From Kordia aestuariivivens (lineage in GTDB: Bacteria > Bacteroidota > Bacteroidia > Flavobacteriales > Flavobacteriaceae): a stretch of DNA of 64,000 nucleotides. This document shows positions 48,764-58,277 of this stretch, in pieces. The stretch spans positions 62,001 to 126,000 of the forward strand of contig NZ_JACGWS010000012.1 in assembly GCF_014397005.1 (NCBI RefSeq), in the 5' to 3' direction. The translations under genes were made by a program, and so were the position numbers. The notes under the pieces were generated by a model. It was given only the letters and a program-made list of their open reading frames with translations. It made no database searches and was not told the DNA's origin. Each line of letters starts with the position of its first letter. Within the stretch, counting starts at the first letter, position 1.

Positions 48764-48780
48764 TAAAAAATTAGAAAATT

Positions 48781-50964
48781 ATGTCTACACTTAGATTTAA
48801 TGCGTTAAAAGAAACATTAAACAGGAAGCCTGTTGAAATTGAAGAAAAAGGACGTCGTTCGGAATTATTCGGAAATAATGTATTCAATGAACATGCAATG
48901 TTGCAACATCTAACCAAAGATGCTTACAAGAGTGTAATGAATGCAATTGAATTTGGAACAAAAATCGATAGAAAGATTGCAGATCATATTTCTACAGGAA
49001 TGAAAGAATGGGCTATCGGTAAAGGTGCAACACATTACACACACTGGTTTCAACCATTAACAGGTGCAACCGCAGAAAAACATGATGCGTTTTTTGAAAC
49101 GATTGGTAACGGACGCGCTATGGAAAAATTTGGAGGCGGACAATTGGTACAGCAAGAACCAGATGCATCAAGTTTTCCAAACGGAGGCATTCGAAATACA
49201 TTTGAAGCAAGAGGGTATACAGCTTGGGATCCTACATCACCCGCATTCATATATGGTACAACTTTATGTATTCCAACTATTTTTGTTGCATACACAGGAG
49301 AAGCACTAGACAACAAAGCACCATTATTAAGAGCATTACATGCCGTTGATACTGCAGCAACAGCCGTTTGTAAATACTTTGATAAAAACGTCACAAAAGT
49401 AAATGCATCTTTAGGATGGGAACAAGAATATTTCTTAATTGATTCTGCATTAGCATCCGCAAGACCAGATATTACCTTAACGGGAAGAACCTTATTAGGA
49501 CATTCTCCTGCAAAAGGACAACAACTAGACGATCATTACTTTGGGTCTATTCCAAACCGTGTAATGAGTTATATGCGCGACTTAGAACAAGAATGTATGT
49601 TGTTGGGAATTCCTGTAAAAACACGTCACAACGAAGTTGCACCAAACCAGTTTGAGTTAGCACCAATCTTTGAAGAAGCAAACTTAGCGGTGGATCACAA
49701 CTCCTTATTAATGGATGTGATGGAAAAAATAGCGCAACGTCATCAATTCAAAGTATTATTTCACGAAAAACCATTTGCAGGAATCAATGGTTCAGGAAAG
49801 CACAACAACTGGTCATTGGCAACAAATACAGGCGTCAACTTATTAAGTCCTGGAAAAACACCGATGAAGAACTTACAATTCTTAACGTTCTTTGTAAACA
49901 CAATAAAAGCAGTTCATGACAATGAAGAATTGATCAGAGCTGCGATTGCAAGTGCTAGTAACGATCACCGTTTAGGAGCAAATGAAGCGCCGCCAGCAAT
50001 TATTTCGGTATTCATCGGATCGCAATTATCTGCGGTGTTGGATGAATTAGAAAATGTAACCAAAGGAAAACTATCACCACAAGAAAAAACAGACTTAAAA
50101 CTGAATATTGTCGGGAAGATTCCAGAAATATTATTAGACAATACAGATAGAAACCGAACGTCGCCATTTGCTTTCACAGGAAACAAATTTGAACTGCGCG
50201 CTGTCGGGTCTTGGTCAAACTGTGCAGGTCCAATGACGGTTTTAAATACAATCATCGCGAAGCAATTAAAAGACTTTAAAGTAGAAGTTGACAAATTAGT
50301 CGCTGAGAAAGATTTAAAGAAAGATGAAGCCGTTTTCAACATCTTAAGAGAATATATAAAAGATTCTAAAAAGATTCGTTTTGAAGGAAATGGGTATGGA
50401 GAAGCTTGGGAAAAAGAAGCGAAGAAACGCGGATTGAGCAATAACAAAACAACGCCAGAAGCATTAAAAGCACAAATTTCTCAGAAAGCATTCGATTTAT
50501 ATGAAGAAATGGACGTGATGAGCAAAATAGAAGTAGAAGCACGTCATGAGATTGAATTGGAAGAATACATATTACGTATTCAAATTGAAGGTCGCGTTTT
50601 GGGAGATATTGCTCGAAATCATGTAATTCCAACAGCCATTCGTTATCAAAATACATTGATTGAAAACGTAAGTGGATTGAAAGAAATCTTCGGAAATGAC
50701 TTTAAAAAATTAGCCGCAGAGCAAATTGACTTAATCGAGAAAATTTCGGCGCATATCGCAGGAATCAACTCAAAAGTAAATGCAATGACTGACGAACGTA
50801 AAAAAGCAAACAAACTAGAAGGTCAAAAAGCAGCAGAAGCATATTGCAACAAAGTAAAACCATATTTTGAGGAAATTAGATATCACAGTGATAAATTAGA
50901 GTTATTGGTTGATGATGAGATTTGGCCATTAGTAAAATATAGAGAATTATTATTTACGAGATAG
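48781..50964 (+). CDS. glnN: Glutamine synthetase, class III
   Basis: 727 residues, the size typical of GSIII in Bacteroidota and cyanobacteria. Motifs are a GSIII N-terminus (FGNNVFNEHAMLQHL), ASLGWEQEYFLID (~218), TRHNEVAPNQFELAPIFE (~280), the nucleotide-binding GINGSGKHNNWSLAT (~335), the GSIII signature DHRLGANEAPPAIISVF (~395) and the catalytic NRTSPFAFTGNKFELRA (~458). The C-terminal ~200 residues form the helical extension typical of the class. It is divergent from the GSII gene; the two probably serve different nitrogen states. It is followed by a GC hairpin and T-rich tract. Confidence 0.97.
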   Translation: MSTLRFNALKETLNRKPVEIEEKGRRSELFGNNVFNEHAMLQHLTKDAYKSVMNAIEFGTKIDRKIADHISTGMKEWAIGKGATHYTHWFQPLTGATAEKHDAFFETIGNGRAMEKFGGGQLVQQEPDASSFPNGGIRNTFEARGYTAWDPTSPAFIYGTTLCIPTIFVAYTGEALDNKAPLLRALHAVDTAATAVCKYFDKNVTKVNASLGWEQEYFLIDSALASARPDITLTGRTLLGHSPAKGQQLDDHYFGSIPNRVMSYMRDLEQECMLLGIPVKTRHNEVAPNQFELAPIFEEANLAVDHNSLLMDVMEKIAQRHQFKVLFHEKPFAGINGSGKHNNWSLATNTGVNLLSPGKTPMKNLQFLTFFVNTIKAVHDNEELIRAAIASASNDHRLGANEAPPAIISVFIGSQLSAVLDELENVTKGKLSPQEKTDLKLNIVGKIPEILLDNTDRNRTSPFAFTGNKFELRAVGSWSNCAGPMTVLNTIIAKQLKDFKVEVDKLVAEKDLKKDEAVFNILREYIKDSKKIRFEGNGYGEAWEKEAKKRGLSNNKTTPEALKAQISQKAFDLYEEMDVMSKIEVEARHEIELEEYILRIQIEGRVLGDIARNHVIPTAIRYQNTLIENVSGLKEIFGNDFKKLAAEQIDLIEKISAHIAGINSKVNAMTDERKKANKLEGQKAAEAYCNKVKPYFEEIRYHSDKLELLVDDEIWPLVKYRELLFTR

Positions 50965-50969
50965 ACGCG

Positions 50970-50993
50970 TTCCCGAGTAGGCGGGAATCTTTT
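50970..50993 (+). terminator. Hairpin after the GSIII gene, likely terminator
   Basis: TTCCCG (50970-50975) pairs with CGGGAA (50982-50987) around AGTAGG and is followed by TCTTTT. It begins six bases after the stop codon. The sequence also resembles a dispersed palindromic repeat of flavobacterial genomes, so it may be a repeat co-opted as a terminator. Confidence 0.6.
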
Positions 50994-51054
50994 AGATTGT
51001 TAGAATTTTAGACACACTACGCTTTTGGGAAGTATCTCAAAGACTAGATAGCGA

Positions 51055-51240
51055 TGTCGTCAGTTCGAGTGGTTTTTCGCAGTGAAACGGAGAAAAATTG
51101 TATCGAGAAGTACTATGAAACGATATTTGAATTCTAGTAAATATCGATACAAATTCCGTATCAGAAATTTACTCGATCTGATGTATAATACCGAATCAAC
51201 AAAAAACTAAAACTGTCAGTTCGAGCGCAGTCGAGAAAAA
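51055..51240. repeat. Dispersed intergenic palindromic repeats (TCGAGCGCAGTCGAG family)
   Basis: TCGAGCGCAGTCGAG occurs at 51221-51235. Two more exact copies in opposite orientations lie at 60477-60491 and 60523-60537. A related longer block (CAGTTCGAGTGG...TATCGAGAAGT) runs from about 51060 to 51116. No open frame covers this 290-base gap. Such elements occur between genes in flavobacterial chromosomes; no function is claimed. Confidence 0.7.
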
Positions 51241-51251
51241 ACTCAATAGCC

Positions 51252-51704
51252 ATGGACATCCAAACCAAACGAACCAACTCATCAAATCCAGATTTCATAA
51301 ATTTGGTCAAAGAACTCGATGCTTTTCTAACCATTCGCAACGGAGAAAGTGACGAATTTTTCAGTCAGTTCAATGGATTGGAAGATCTAGATAATGTCAT
51401 TGTAATTTATTTGGAAGATGAACCCATCGGTTGCGGCGCGATCAAAAAGTACGCTGCGGAAACTGTTGAGGTAAAGCGTATGTATGTGCAAGAAAAATAC
51501 CAAGGGAAAAACTTAGGAGTTCTCATTCTAAATGCATTGGAAATTTGGGCAAAAGAACTCGGAAATACACGTTGCATCCTAGAAACCGGAACCATGTTAC
51601 CCGAAGCGATTCGTTTCTACGAAAAAAACAACTATCAACGCATACCAAACTACGATCAATACATTGGTGTGGAAGAAAGTGTTTGTTTTGAGAAGCGATT
51701 GTGA
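51252..51704 (+). CDS. GNAT family N-acetyltransferase
   Basis: 150 residues with the GNAT fold. GCGAIKKYAAETVEVKRMYV supplies strands 3-4, YQGKNLGVLIL (~84-94) is the acetyl-CoA pyrophosphate loop (Q/R-x-x-G-x-G/A variant), and ALEIWAKELG, then RCILETGTMLPEAIRFYEKNNYQRI, complete the C-terminal half. It transfers an acetyl group from acetyl-CoA to an unknown amine. It stands alone between repeat-rich intergenic sequence and the HEPN-like gene. Confidence 0.92.
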   Translation: MDIQTKRTNSSNPDFINLVKELDAFLTIRNGESDEFFSQFNGLEDLDNVIVIYLEDEPIGCGAIKKYAAETVEVKRMYVQEKYQGKNLGVLILNALEIWAKELGNTRCILETGTMLPEAIRFYEKNNYQRIPNYDQYIGVEESVCFEKRL

Positions 51705-51895
51705 ACGAGTTAAACATTTTGAAAAATATGATAAGTGATAAAAATCTTACTTTTTACTTTGATTTTATGTAAGATTCTCCTAGTTTTAACGGTAATTAAA
51801 GCTGTGTGTAAAAAGCAAGTTTAGTTACAATAGAAATATATGGAATTCTGTATATATATACGTTGTGCTGCATTATAAAAAAACTACGAGAATAG

Positions 51896-52855
51896 ATGTA
51901 TATAAATTTCCACAAATTCAATTATTTAACCATTCCTCAATCTGAAAAAGGTAGATATGAAGATAGAGATAAAGAGGCTTACAAAGAAGTTCTTAAAGAT
52001 TGGTTTAATTCTAATATCGATAATTTTGTTAATAGAAAATGGGAAATTGAAGAAATCCACTATCTAAAAGAAATAAGCGACTTTATAAAGTTAATTAGAG
52101 AATCGGAAAGTCTTTACGAATTAGGGTTTTATACAGGTTGTACGGCTTTAATAGGAGTTTCAGCTGAGGATTTTTCAAAATACATTTCAATAAAGAACAA
52201 TAAACATAATCATATAACTGACACATATAACTCTGGGAGACGAAGAGGACAAACCTATGATGTTAGCCAGTACGATAGATTAAAAATGCAATTGAGCGAA
52301 TCTTTGATTGACCAAAACACTTATGATTTACTTGATGAAATTCGTGGAATAAGAAATAATTGTCTTCACTTTAATCAAAGTTTTAAGCAAAAATCGCAGA
52401 ACGAGTTAAAAGAAGATTGTCTAAAAGTCCTTAATAATCTCAAATCGATTTTGAAAAACAACATAGGAACGAATCCAAACCCAAACGATGTAAAAGAATT
52501 AATGGACGAATTATTTAAGAGCGAAAATCATAGAAGTTTCGAGGAGCTTATCTGGAAACAAAAGAATATGTTCTCGCATTTGCTTAAAATACCGATGACG
52601 CAAGATCCAAATGTAAAGCAAGTTATAAAAGCAAATTTCTTCAAGGTAACAGACTTAGATGATGAGGAAATAGAATTTAGAGAATTTGGTTCTGAATTGG
52701 TTGTCTGGGTAGATATTGACGATAATGGAAAAAAATTAATCGATAAAAATGAGATCTCAAAGGAAAATAATGTTTGGGCGGAAATATATTCAAATGTTGC
52801 CGAAGATGGACAAACTCGATTATGGTATTTAAATGACATTGCGAAAATAACGTAG
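51896..52855 (+). CDS. HEPN-like domain protein of unknown function
   Basis: 319 residues, soluble. The middle part (about 55-185) is helical and contains LDEIRGIRNNCLHFN, with R153 and H158 forming an Rx4H motif typical of HEPN RNases and of the related DUF4145-like families. The N-terminal ~50 residues and the C-terminal ~70 residues (VTDLDDEEIEFREFGSELVVWVD...) are unrecognised; the latter looks like a small beta domain. It lies 165 bases upstream of a PD-(D/E)XK-like gene on the same strand. The pair might form a defence or toxin module. HEPN assignment rests on one motif and the helical context. Confidence 0.6.
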   Translation: MYINFHKFNYLTIPQSEKGRYEDRDKEAYKEVLKDWFNSNIDNFVNRKWEIEEIHYLKEISDFIKLIRESESLYELGFYTGCTALIGVSAEDFSKYISIKNNKHNHITDTYNSGRRRGQTYDVSQYDRLKMQLSESLIDQNTYDLLDEIRGIRNNCLHFNQSFKQKSQNELKEDCLKVLNNLKSILKNNIGTNPNPNDVKELMDELFKSENHRSFEELIWKQKNMFSHLLKIPMTQDPNVKQVIKANFFKVTDLDDEEIEFREFGSELVVWVDIDDNGKKLIDKNEISKENNVWAEIYSNVAEDGQTRLWYLNDIAKIT

Positions 52856-53020
52856 CATAACATTATATATAAAAAATAGAACAAGTCATTGCAAAATCAA
52901 TGATTTGGACATTTTTGAAAATTCAGCTTGTCTATAACCCGAAAAGATATCGCTTATTTTCAGTGCTACTTTTCATATACGTGACCATTATGTACAATTT
53001 AACCAACCGCTTCGGGTAAG

Positions 53021-53764
53021 ATGAAAATCTATAAAAATAGAAAGAAAAAAGTTGAGATTCTTACAGTTAAAGAATGGTTTGAGCATTGCCCACCTACGAA
53101 CCAAAAAAAGCAATGGGTTGATAAACGTAGTGCCAAAGAAATGGCTAAATTTTGGACTGATAATCAGAAACGAGATGATTTTCAGCTATATTTAAAAAAA
53201 GTTAGTAAAGAATTAGTTTTTAATTATGCTTTACCTGAAATATCAACCGAATTTGACGATTATAGAAGTCCAAGAAAAACCGACTTATGCATTTTTGCAA
53301 AGAACAGAAATAGAAAAGTTTTAATTTCTATCGAAGGCAAAGCGGATGAACACTTTGGAGAAAATTATATTGATAAAGAATGGATTTTAAGTATCAATGC
53401 GAAAATCAAAAATAAAAAATCAAGAAAATTAGATAGAATAATAGAATTGTACAAAAGATTCAATAGCGATTCTGAATTCATCAATTTAAGATATCAACTT
53501 ACATATTGGCTTGCTGGTTCAATTGATGAGGCTATCAGAAATGAAATTGATACTGTTTTTTTAATAGTTCAAGAATTTCATAGTGATATTACAAGTAAAA
53601 AGAAGATTGACGCAAATAAAGAAGATTTAGATTATTTTATAAATTTTATTACAAATTCTTCTCATAAAAGAATTAATAAAAATGAACTAATTGGTCCTAT
53701 AAAGAATCTATTTACGAAACAGATAAATTTGTACATCGGGAAATTTCAAACATATATTGAATAA
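53021..53764 (+). CDS. Putative PD-(D/E)XK nuclease-like protein
   Basis: 247 residues. The stretch TDLCIFAKNRNRKVLISIEGKADE places Asp88 ahead of Glu105-x-Lys107. This is the D...(D/E)xK arrangement of restriction-endonuclease-like folds, on two predicted strands. A helical C-terminal region follows (RYQLTYWLAGSIDEAIRNE, then a long Asn/Lys-rich tail). Overall it is Lys-rich, which suits nucleic-acid binding. No restriction or CRISPR family is recognised. It is adjacent to the HEPN-like gene. It could be a defence nuclease; it might also be an inactive member of the fold. Confidence 0.6.
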   Translation: MKIYKNRKKKVEILTVKEWFEHCPPTNQKKQWVDKRSAKEMAKFWTDNQKRDDFQLYLKKVSKELVFNYALPEISTEFDDYRSPRKTDLCIFAKNRNRKVLISIEGKADEHFGENYIDKEWILSINAKIKNKKSRKLDRIIELYKRFNSDSEFINLRYQLTYWLAGSIDEAIRNEIDTVFLIVQEFHSDITSKKKIDANKEDLDYFINFITNSSHKRINKNELIGPIKNLFTKQINLYIGKFQTYIE

Positions 53765-53780
53765 AAAACAACTGTTAATA

Positions 53781-56267
53781 TCAATTCCCCTGCTTTCTCT
53801 TATGTTCTTGATAACCATCCGAAATCTTCTGTGCTCTCGCTTTTAAATCACTTTGAACAGCTTGCGGCAACGACTTTAAATCAATAATGCTAATATCAAT
53901 CTTAAACAGAATATCAAAAGCTAGTTTAGGATTCATCGTATGCAAACTATGAAAATAATCGGTCATTTTTTGAGTCAAAGCTGCTCCAGATAAATTTTTA
54001 CTTTCTCGCGTATACAGCGAATTAAAATATTCTTTCACGCACTTGGCATCATTCTTACAAGCTAAAATTCCATTCTTTTGTTCATCAGAAAAACTAGTGA
54101 CGGCTGTTGTGTTTGAACTTGAAGCTGAATTTGAAGTTGAAGATGAAGTTGAGGTTGAATTTGAACTTGAAGTTGAGGTTGTTGTTGCTGTCGATTGGAA
54201 CTTCCCATTCACCCAATTTCCAGCATTGTAGCTGTCTTTCGTAAAATACTGAACGCCTTGTCCATGTTGTTTTCCGTTTTGGTAATAGCCCATATAATAA
54301 TCATATTCAGATCGTGTATAGGTTCCTAGTCCGTGATAATTTCCATTGTAAAATTCACCGATATAATCGCCACCAGATTTAAAATAGAGCATGCCAAAAC
54401 CATTTCTTTTGCCATTTTTAAACGTTCCCAAATAGGTTGAATTTCCGTACTCATAAATTCCAACACCATTGCTACAATTCCCAACAACACAGGTTTTTGA
54501 ATTGTTATATTGAAGCTCTTTTTTAGAAATTACTTCTCCGTTTCTGTAATTCAATTGATAGGTTTTCTTAGTTTTAGAATCATTATAAAAACCAATATTT
54601 TTAGACTTATCTGTGAAAATCATCAAGTTGTCACCATTATATTCATACGCAAATCCTTCTTGGTCTAGGAATGAACCTTTAAAAACCGAGAATGAACTTT
54701 TCTTGTCATTTTTTCCTGCTGTATGCATCGGACCATATACTTTTCCGTCCTTAAAAAAACCACTTGCTGTTTTTCCGTCTTTAAATTCTTTCTCTCCGTA
54801 GCCATCTTTGCAATCGCCTTTTACACATTCGCCTGTAAAATATTCTGAATATTCATCCAAACTATTAGCCAATTGTTGCGCGCTATCTGTCATGTTTCCA
54901 GAAGAAGTATTTGTATAATCTCGAAGCAATGTAACAGGATATACGGTATACGATTTTGCAGTTCTGTAATTTGTTAAAACGACTTTTTCGGGATGTTTCT
55001 CACCTTTAAAAAACACATCTTTATTATTGGATGTATACTCAAAGACTTGCGTCTTGCTAATATAAGTTCCATCATTCAGAAACACATGTACGCCACCTTT
55101 CGGAATTCTATACCAAAAACCGTTTTCGGTAGCAACCGTCATTTTTTTAGCTTCAATTATGGAGTTAATTGGTTGCGATTCAAAATTTTCTAAAAGGAAT
55201 AATTCATTTGTATTTGCGCTGTAAAACAAAAGATGATCGCCCATACGTGCATTTTTCCCAGTAGTAACTCTTTGGTTTCCGATAAAAAAAGTGAAATTAT
55301 CAGCGTCCACTTTTTTCCAAGTAGCAGCTCCTGAAAGTGAGGTATTGGCTGATTGACGAATTTTTGCTCGTAGCGAAATAAGTTCAGTAGTAACGTCATC
55401 AATATTTGTTGTTCCGGTAACTTCACCGTTACTATATGTGATTTTACGCAATCTCGGATTCGGAAAACTTTGGATTTTTTTTGCATAACTCAAATCTAAA
55501 AGCGATAAAGAAATCGTCCAATTTCCATACTTATCATACAAATAGACATAGTTTCTCTTTGTAACAGTATTGGTGTTTTTTGATGTTTCTACAAAAGTTT
55601 CCACTTCGCCATTTGAATTGTATGTATAATTCGTAATTCCAAAAGCAGATTCAGACGTAACTAACTGATTTTTGGCATCGTAGGTGTAAATTGTTTCAGA
55701 AGGTTCGTTGCTGTTATAATTTGTAACAATCTTATCAACTAATTTTTTATTCAAATAAAATTTTTGAAAAATAAGTCCACTAGAAATATAACCATAATCT
55801 GTTTTTTTGAACGTTTGTTTAGAACTATTAGATTTTCCTTCATAAATCTTTATATACCTAAACGTTCCATTAGCATCATAGGTAAAAGTATTTGTGTATT
55901 TAAAAGTAGGACTCTTATAATTATACGTCAATAAGCTTTCTTGTTGATTGTAGAAGTATCTTTCTGTTGATGTCTGATCTCTATAAATAATAGAATTAGA
56001 AGTAATTCTTTTATTCTCGGTGTCAAAATTCCACACTTTCGTTCTTTCTAAAGTAGTACTAATTTCTTGCGAACCTCTTTTTTTTCGTTGATCAAACTGT
56101 TTCTCATTAATCAATTTTGGAATTACAGCTCCTTTACCGATCTTCAAATTAAAATCAGTAACCAAATCTGTATTTGGTATACCTAAAATCTCTTTTTGAG
56201 TTTTTACTTCTTGTGAAAAAGAAAACGTAGCAAATAATCCAAAGAAAACAATGAAAAGACAATTCAT
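53781..56267 (-). CDS. Secreted MORN-repeat protein with YD-like N-terminal repeats
   Basis: Starting at the ATG at 56267 gives 828 residues with a clean signal peptide (MNCLFIVFFGLFATFSFSQ). An upstream in-frame start would put 21 extra residues before it and is less likely. Residues ~80-260 contain YD-like segments (TYDANGTFRYIKIY, TYDAKNQLVTSES, YNSNGEVETF). Residues ~490-680 hold MORN repeats (GYGEKEFKDG, GFGMLYFKSGGDYIGEFYNG, GLGTYTRSEYDYYMGYYQNG, GQGVQYFTKD). A Ser/Thr/Asn linker (~685-725) precedes a helical C-terminal domain of ~90 residues. No enzymatic domain was recognised; it probably acts in the envelope as a binding or scaffold protein. It faces the nuclease-like gene tail to tail with only 16 bases between. 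Confidence 0.85.
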   Translation of the reverse strand: MNCLFIVFFGLFATFSFSQEVKTQKEILGIPNTDLVTDFNLKIGKGAVIPKLINEKQFDQRKKRGSQEISTTLERTKVWNFDTENKRITSNSIIYRDQTSTERYFYNQQESLLTYNYKSPTFKYTNTFTYDANGTFRYIKIYEGKSNSSKQTFKKTDYGYISSGLIFQKFYLNKKLVDKIVTNYNSNEPSETIYTYDAKNQLVTSESAFGITNYTYNSNGEVETFVETSKNTNTVTKRNYVYLYDKYGNWTISLSLLDLSYAKKIQSFPNPRLRKITYSNGEVTGTTNIDDVTTELISLRAKIRQSANTSLSGAATWKKVDADNFTFFIGNQRVTTGKNARMGDHLLFYSANTNELFLLENFESQPINSIIEAKKMTVATENGFWYRIPKGGVHVFLNDGTYISKTQVFEYTSNNKDVFFKGEKHPEKVVLTNYRTAKSYTVYPVTLLRDYTNTSSGNMTDSAQQLANSLDEYSEYFTGECVKGDCKDGYGEKEFKDGKTASGFFKDGKVYGPMHTAGKNDKKSSFSVFKGSFLDQEGFAYEYNGDNLMIFTDKSKNIGFYNDSKTKKTYQLNYRNGEVISKKELQYNNSKTCVVGNCSNGVGIYEYGNSTYLGTFKNGKRNGFGMLYFKSGGDYIGEFYNGNYHGLGTYTRSEYDYYMGYYQNGKQHGQGVQYFTKDSYNAGNWVNGKFQSTATTTSTSSSNSTSTSSSTSNSASSSNTTAVTSFSDEQKNGILACKNDAKCVKEYFNSLYTRESKNLSGAALTQKMTDYFHSLHTMNPKLAFDILFKIDISIIDLKSLPQAVQSDLKARAQKISDGYQEHKRKQGN

Positions 56268-56359
56268 GAGAAATGTATTTAAGTTATAAAACAAATATGC
56301 TGAATAATCAAAAACGAGAACATACGACATTCATCGTATATTTATGTGATGATAAATTC

Positions 56360-56387
56360 TTGTGTTTAGACGAAAAAATTATCTTTG
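56360..56387 (+). promoter_or_regulatory. Promoter of the PurM-like gene
   Basis: TTG (56360-56362), a 17-base spacer, then TATCTTTG (56380-56387), a perfect -7 box. The ATG at 56406 lies 18 bases downstream. An upstream TTG start at 56385 would sit inside the -7 box and is therefore rejected. Confidence 0.7.
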
Positions 56388-56405
56388 CAGCACAACAACA
56401 CAACT

Positions 56406-57587
56406 ATGAGTCAAGAAGTATCAAAACGGTATGCAATGCGAGGCGTTTCGGCATCGAAAGAAGATGTACACAATGCCATCAAAAACATTGATAAAGGTTT
56501 ATTTCCACAAGCGTTCTGTAAAATTGTTCCTGATTATCTCACGAATGATGAAGAATATTGCTTAATCATGCATGCAGATGGCGCTGGAACAAAATCATCA
56601 TTAGCGTATATGTATTGGAAAGAAACAGGCGATTTGTCAGTTTGGAAAGGCATAGCGCAAGATGCATTAATCATGAATATTGACGACTTATTATGTGTTG
56701 GCGCAACGGATAACATTATGTTATCATCTACCATTGGAAGAAACAAAAATGCAATTCCAGGTGAAGTGATTTCGGCAATCATCAACGGAAGTGAAGAACT
56801 TATCAAAGAACTCAAAGAATTTGATGTTACGATTCATTCCACAGGTGGCGAAACGGCTGATGTGGGTGATTTAGTACGAACAATCATTGTAGATTCTACG
56901 GTAACGGCACGCATGAAACGCAAAGACGTGATTGACAACGCAAACATAAAAGCGGGCGATGTCATTGTTGGTTTGGCTTCTTTTGGTCAAGCAAGTTATG
57001 AGAAATCATATAACGGCGGAATGGGAAGCAACGGATTAACATCTGCGCGTCATGATGTTTTTGATAAATATCTTGCCGAAAAATATCCTGAAAGTTTTGA
57101 CAATGCAGTGCCAAGTGATCTAGTGTATTCTGGAAAAACGAAGTTGACAGATGCTGTGGCAGATTCGCCAATTGACGCTGGAAAATTAGTCTTATCTCCA
57201 ACGCGAACGTACGCACCAATCATTAAAAATATCTTAGATAAATACACTTCTGAAGACATTCATGGAATGGTGCATTGTAGTGGTGGCGCGCAAACCAAAA
57301 TATTACACTTCGTGGAAAACTTACATATTATCAAAAACAATATGTTTGAAATTCCACCACTTTTCAAACTCATTCAAGAGCAATCGAATACCGATTGGAA
57401 AGAAATGTATCAAGTCTTCAACTGCGGACATCGTATGGAAATATACGTTTCTCCAGAAGTTGCAGAAGATATCATTGCCATTTCAAAATCATACAATGTT
57501 GACGCACAAATTGTCGGTCGCGTAGAAACTTCAGACAGTAAAAAGCTGACGATTTCTAGTGAATATGGGATATTTGAGTATAACTAA
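56406..57587 (+). CDS. purM: Phosphoribosylformylglycinamidine cyclo-ligase (AIR synthase, PurM-like)
   Basis: 393 residues from MSQEVSKRYAMRGVSA. It makes aminoimidazole ribotide from FGAM with ATP in purine synthesis. PurM/PurL-family features are DGAGTKSSLA (~57, compare DGVGTK), AQDALIMNIDDLLCVGA (~85), HSTGGETADVGD (~142, ATP-binding), GLASFGQASYEKSYNGGMGSNG (~190) and HCSGGAQTKI (~286, compare HITGGG). It is longer and more divergent than the E. coli enzyme but resembles the Bacteroidota form. It is a single-gene unit. A related AIR-synthase-fold role cannot be fully excluded. Confidence 0.88.
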   Translation: MSQEVSKRYAMRGVSASKEDVHNAIKNIDKGLFPQAFCKIVPDYLTNDEEYCLIMHADGAGTKSSLAYMYWKETGDLSVWKGIAQDALIMNIDDLLCVGATDNIMLSSTIGRNKNAIPGEVISAIINGSEELIKELKEFDVTIHSTGGETADVGDLVRTIIVDSTVTARMKRKDVIDNANIKAGDVIVGLASFGQASYEKSYNGGMGSNGLTSARHDVFDKYLAEKYPESFDNAVPSDLVYSGKTKLTDAVADSPIDAGKLVLSPTRTYAPIIKNILDKYTSEDIHGMVHCSGGAQTKILHFVENLHIIKNNMFEIPPLFKLIQEQSNTDWKEMYQVFNCGHRMEIYVSPEVAEDIIAISKSYNVDAQIVGRVETSDSKKLTISSEYGIFEYN

Positions 57588-57639
57588 CCAGCTTCTAGCT
57601 ATTGGCTGTTAGCTTTTGGTGAAAAACTAGTTGTGCGTC

Positions 57640-57660
57640 ACCTTGAACTTGATTCAAGGT
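57640..57660. repeat. CTTGA-loop hairpin, copy 1
   Basis: ACCTTGAA (57640-57647), loop CTTGA, TTCAAGGT (57653-57660): a perfect 8-bp stem. Two further hairpins with the same 5-base loop but different stem bases lie at 59742-59762 and 59788-59808. Confidence 0.7.
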
Positions 57661-58113
57661 CACATAAAATAGCTAAATAACTACGCTTTAACAAAGTGCT
57701 CAATTTCTACACTTGAGTACAATATTTTTTACTCAAAAGCAGAGAACAAGCGTTCTTGAGCAGAGAATCTGTGCTCTTGAGTAGAAATCATACGTTCGTA
57801 AGCTCAGTAATTACAAGGGTTTTGAAAGTATACTTTTTATTCATTACGTCTTTGCGAGGTGAGCCGAAGCAATCTGTTTCAAAGAAAACTCAAACTTCAT
57901 TCACAAACAGACAAACTCATTTCAAACACTACTTTAACCTGAGTTCGATATAAAATTTAAAAGATGCTTTCTTCTTTTCCGCAGTATAGCAGGGATTTTT
58001 CGTTAAGAATTTTTGAAGCCTTGGAGAAAATTTAGAAAAATTCATGCGGTTTTAGTTTTTCAAAAAAAGAAAAACTAAAAATACCTCTGGAAAAGCGCAC
58101 TTTCTTTTGTTTC

Positions 58114-58137
58114 TTTTCTTTGTGCGAGCAAAGAAAA
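58114..58137. repeat. Inverted repeat TTTTCTTTG / CAAAGAAAA
   Basis: A 9-bp perfect stem with loop TGCGAG, embedded in a TTTCTTTTGTTTCTTTTC tract. It resembles a dispersed intergenic element of Bacteroidota. It could also act as a weak terminator; no upstream gene needs one here. Confidence 0.55.
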
Positions 58138-58277
58138 TGAAAGTGAAAATATGATTTTCATCATTTTAATCCTTATATATTAAATGTTGACTAAATTTTA
58201 TTTGAATGAAGCTTATGTCTAACTCACGTCACTTTATTTAAAGAAATGTATTACATTTGGTTGTAAGCTAATCAATT

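Larger units (their letters stand above)
57588..58277. other. Repeat-rich gene-free region between the purM-like and pentapeptide-repeat genes
   Basis: About 690 bases with no credible gene; a 65-codon frame at 57756-57953 runs through repeat sequence and is rejected. It holds a CTTGA-loop hairpin (57640-57660), a GCGAGGTGAGCCGAAGCAATCTG-type repeat near 57855, a TAACCTGAGTTCGATATAA block near 57940 (similar to TAACGTGAGTTCGATGTAA near 60410), and a TTTTCTTTG/CAAAGAAAA hairpin (58114-58137). TACATTTG at 58252-58259 is a likely -7 box for the next gene. Confidence 0.65.

Noticed and set aside
56268-56330. Upstream start of the MORN-repeat protein
   Set aside because: It would bury the clear signal peptide that begins at 56267.
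56385-56405. Upstream TTG start for the PurM-like protein
   Set aside because: It falls inside the TATCTTTG -7 box; the ATG at 56406 begins the conserved N-terminus.
57756-57953. 65-codon plus-strand open frame
   Set aside because: It runs across dispersed intergenic repeats and has no plausible product.
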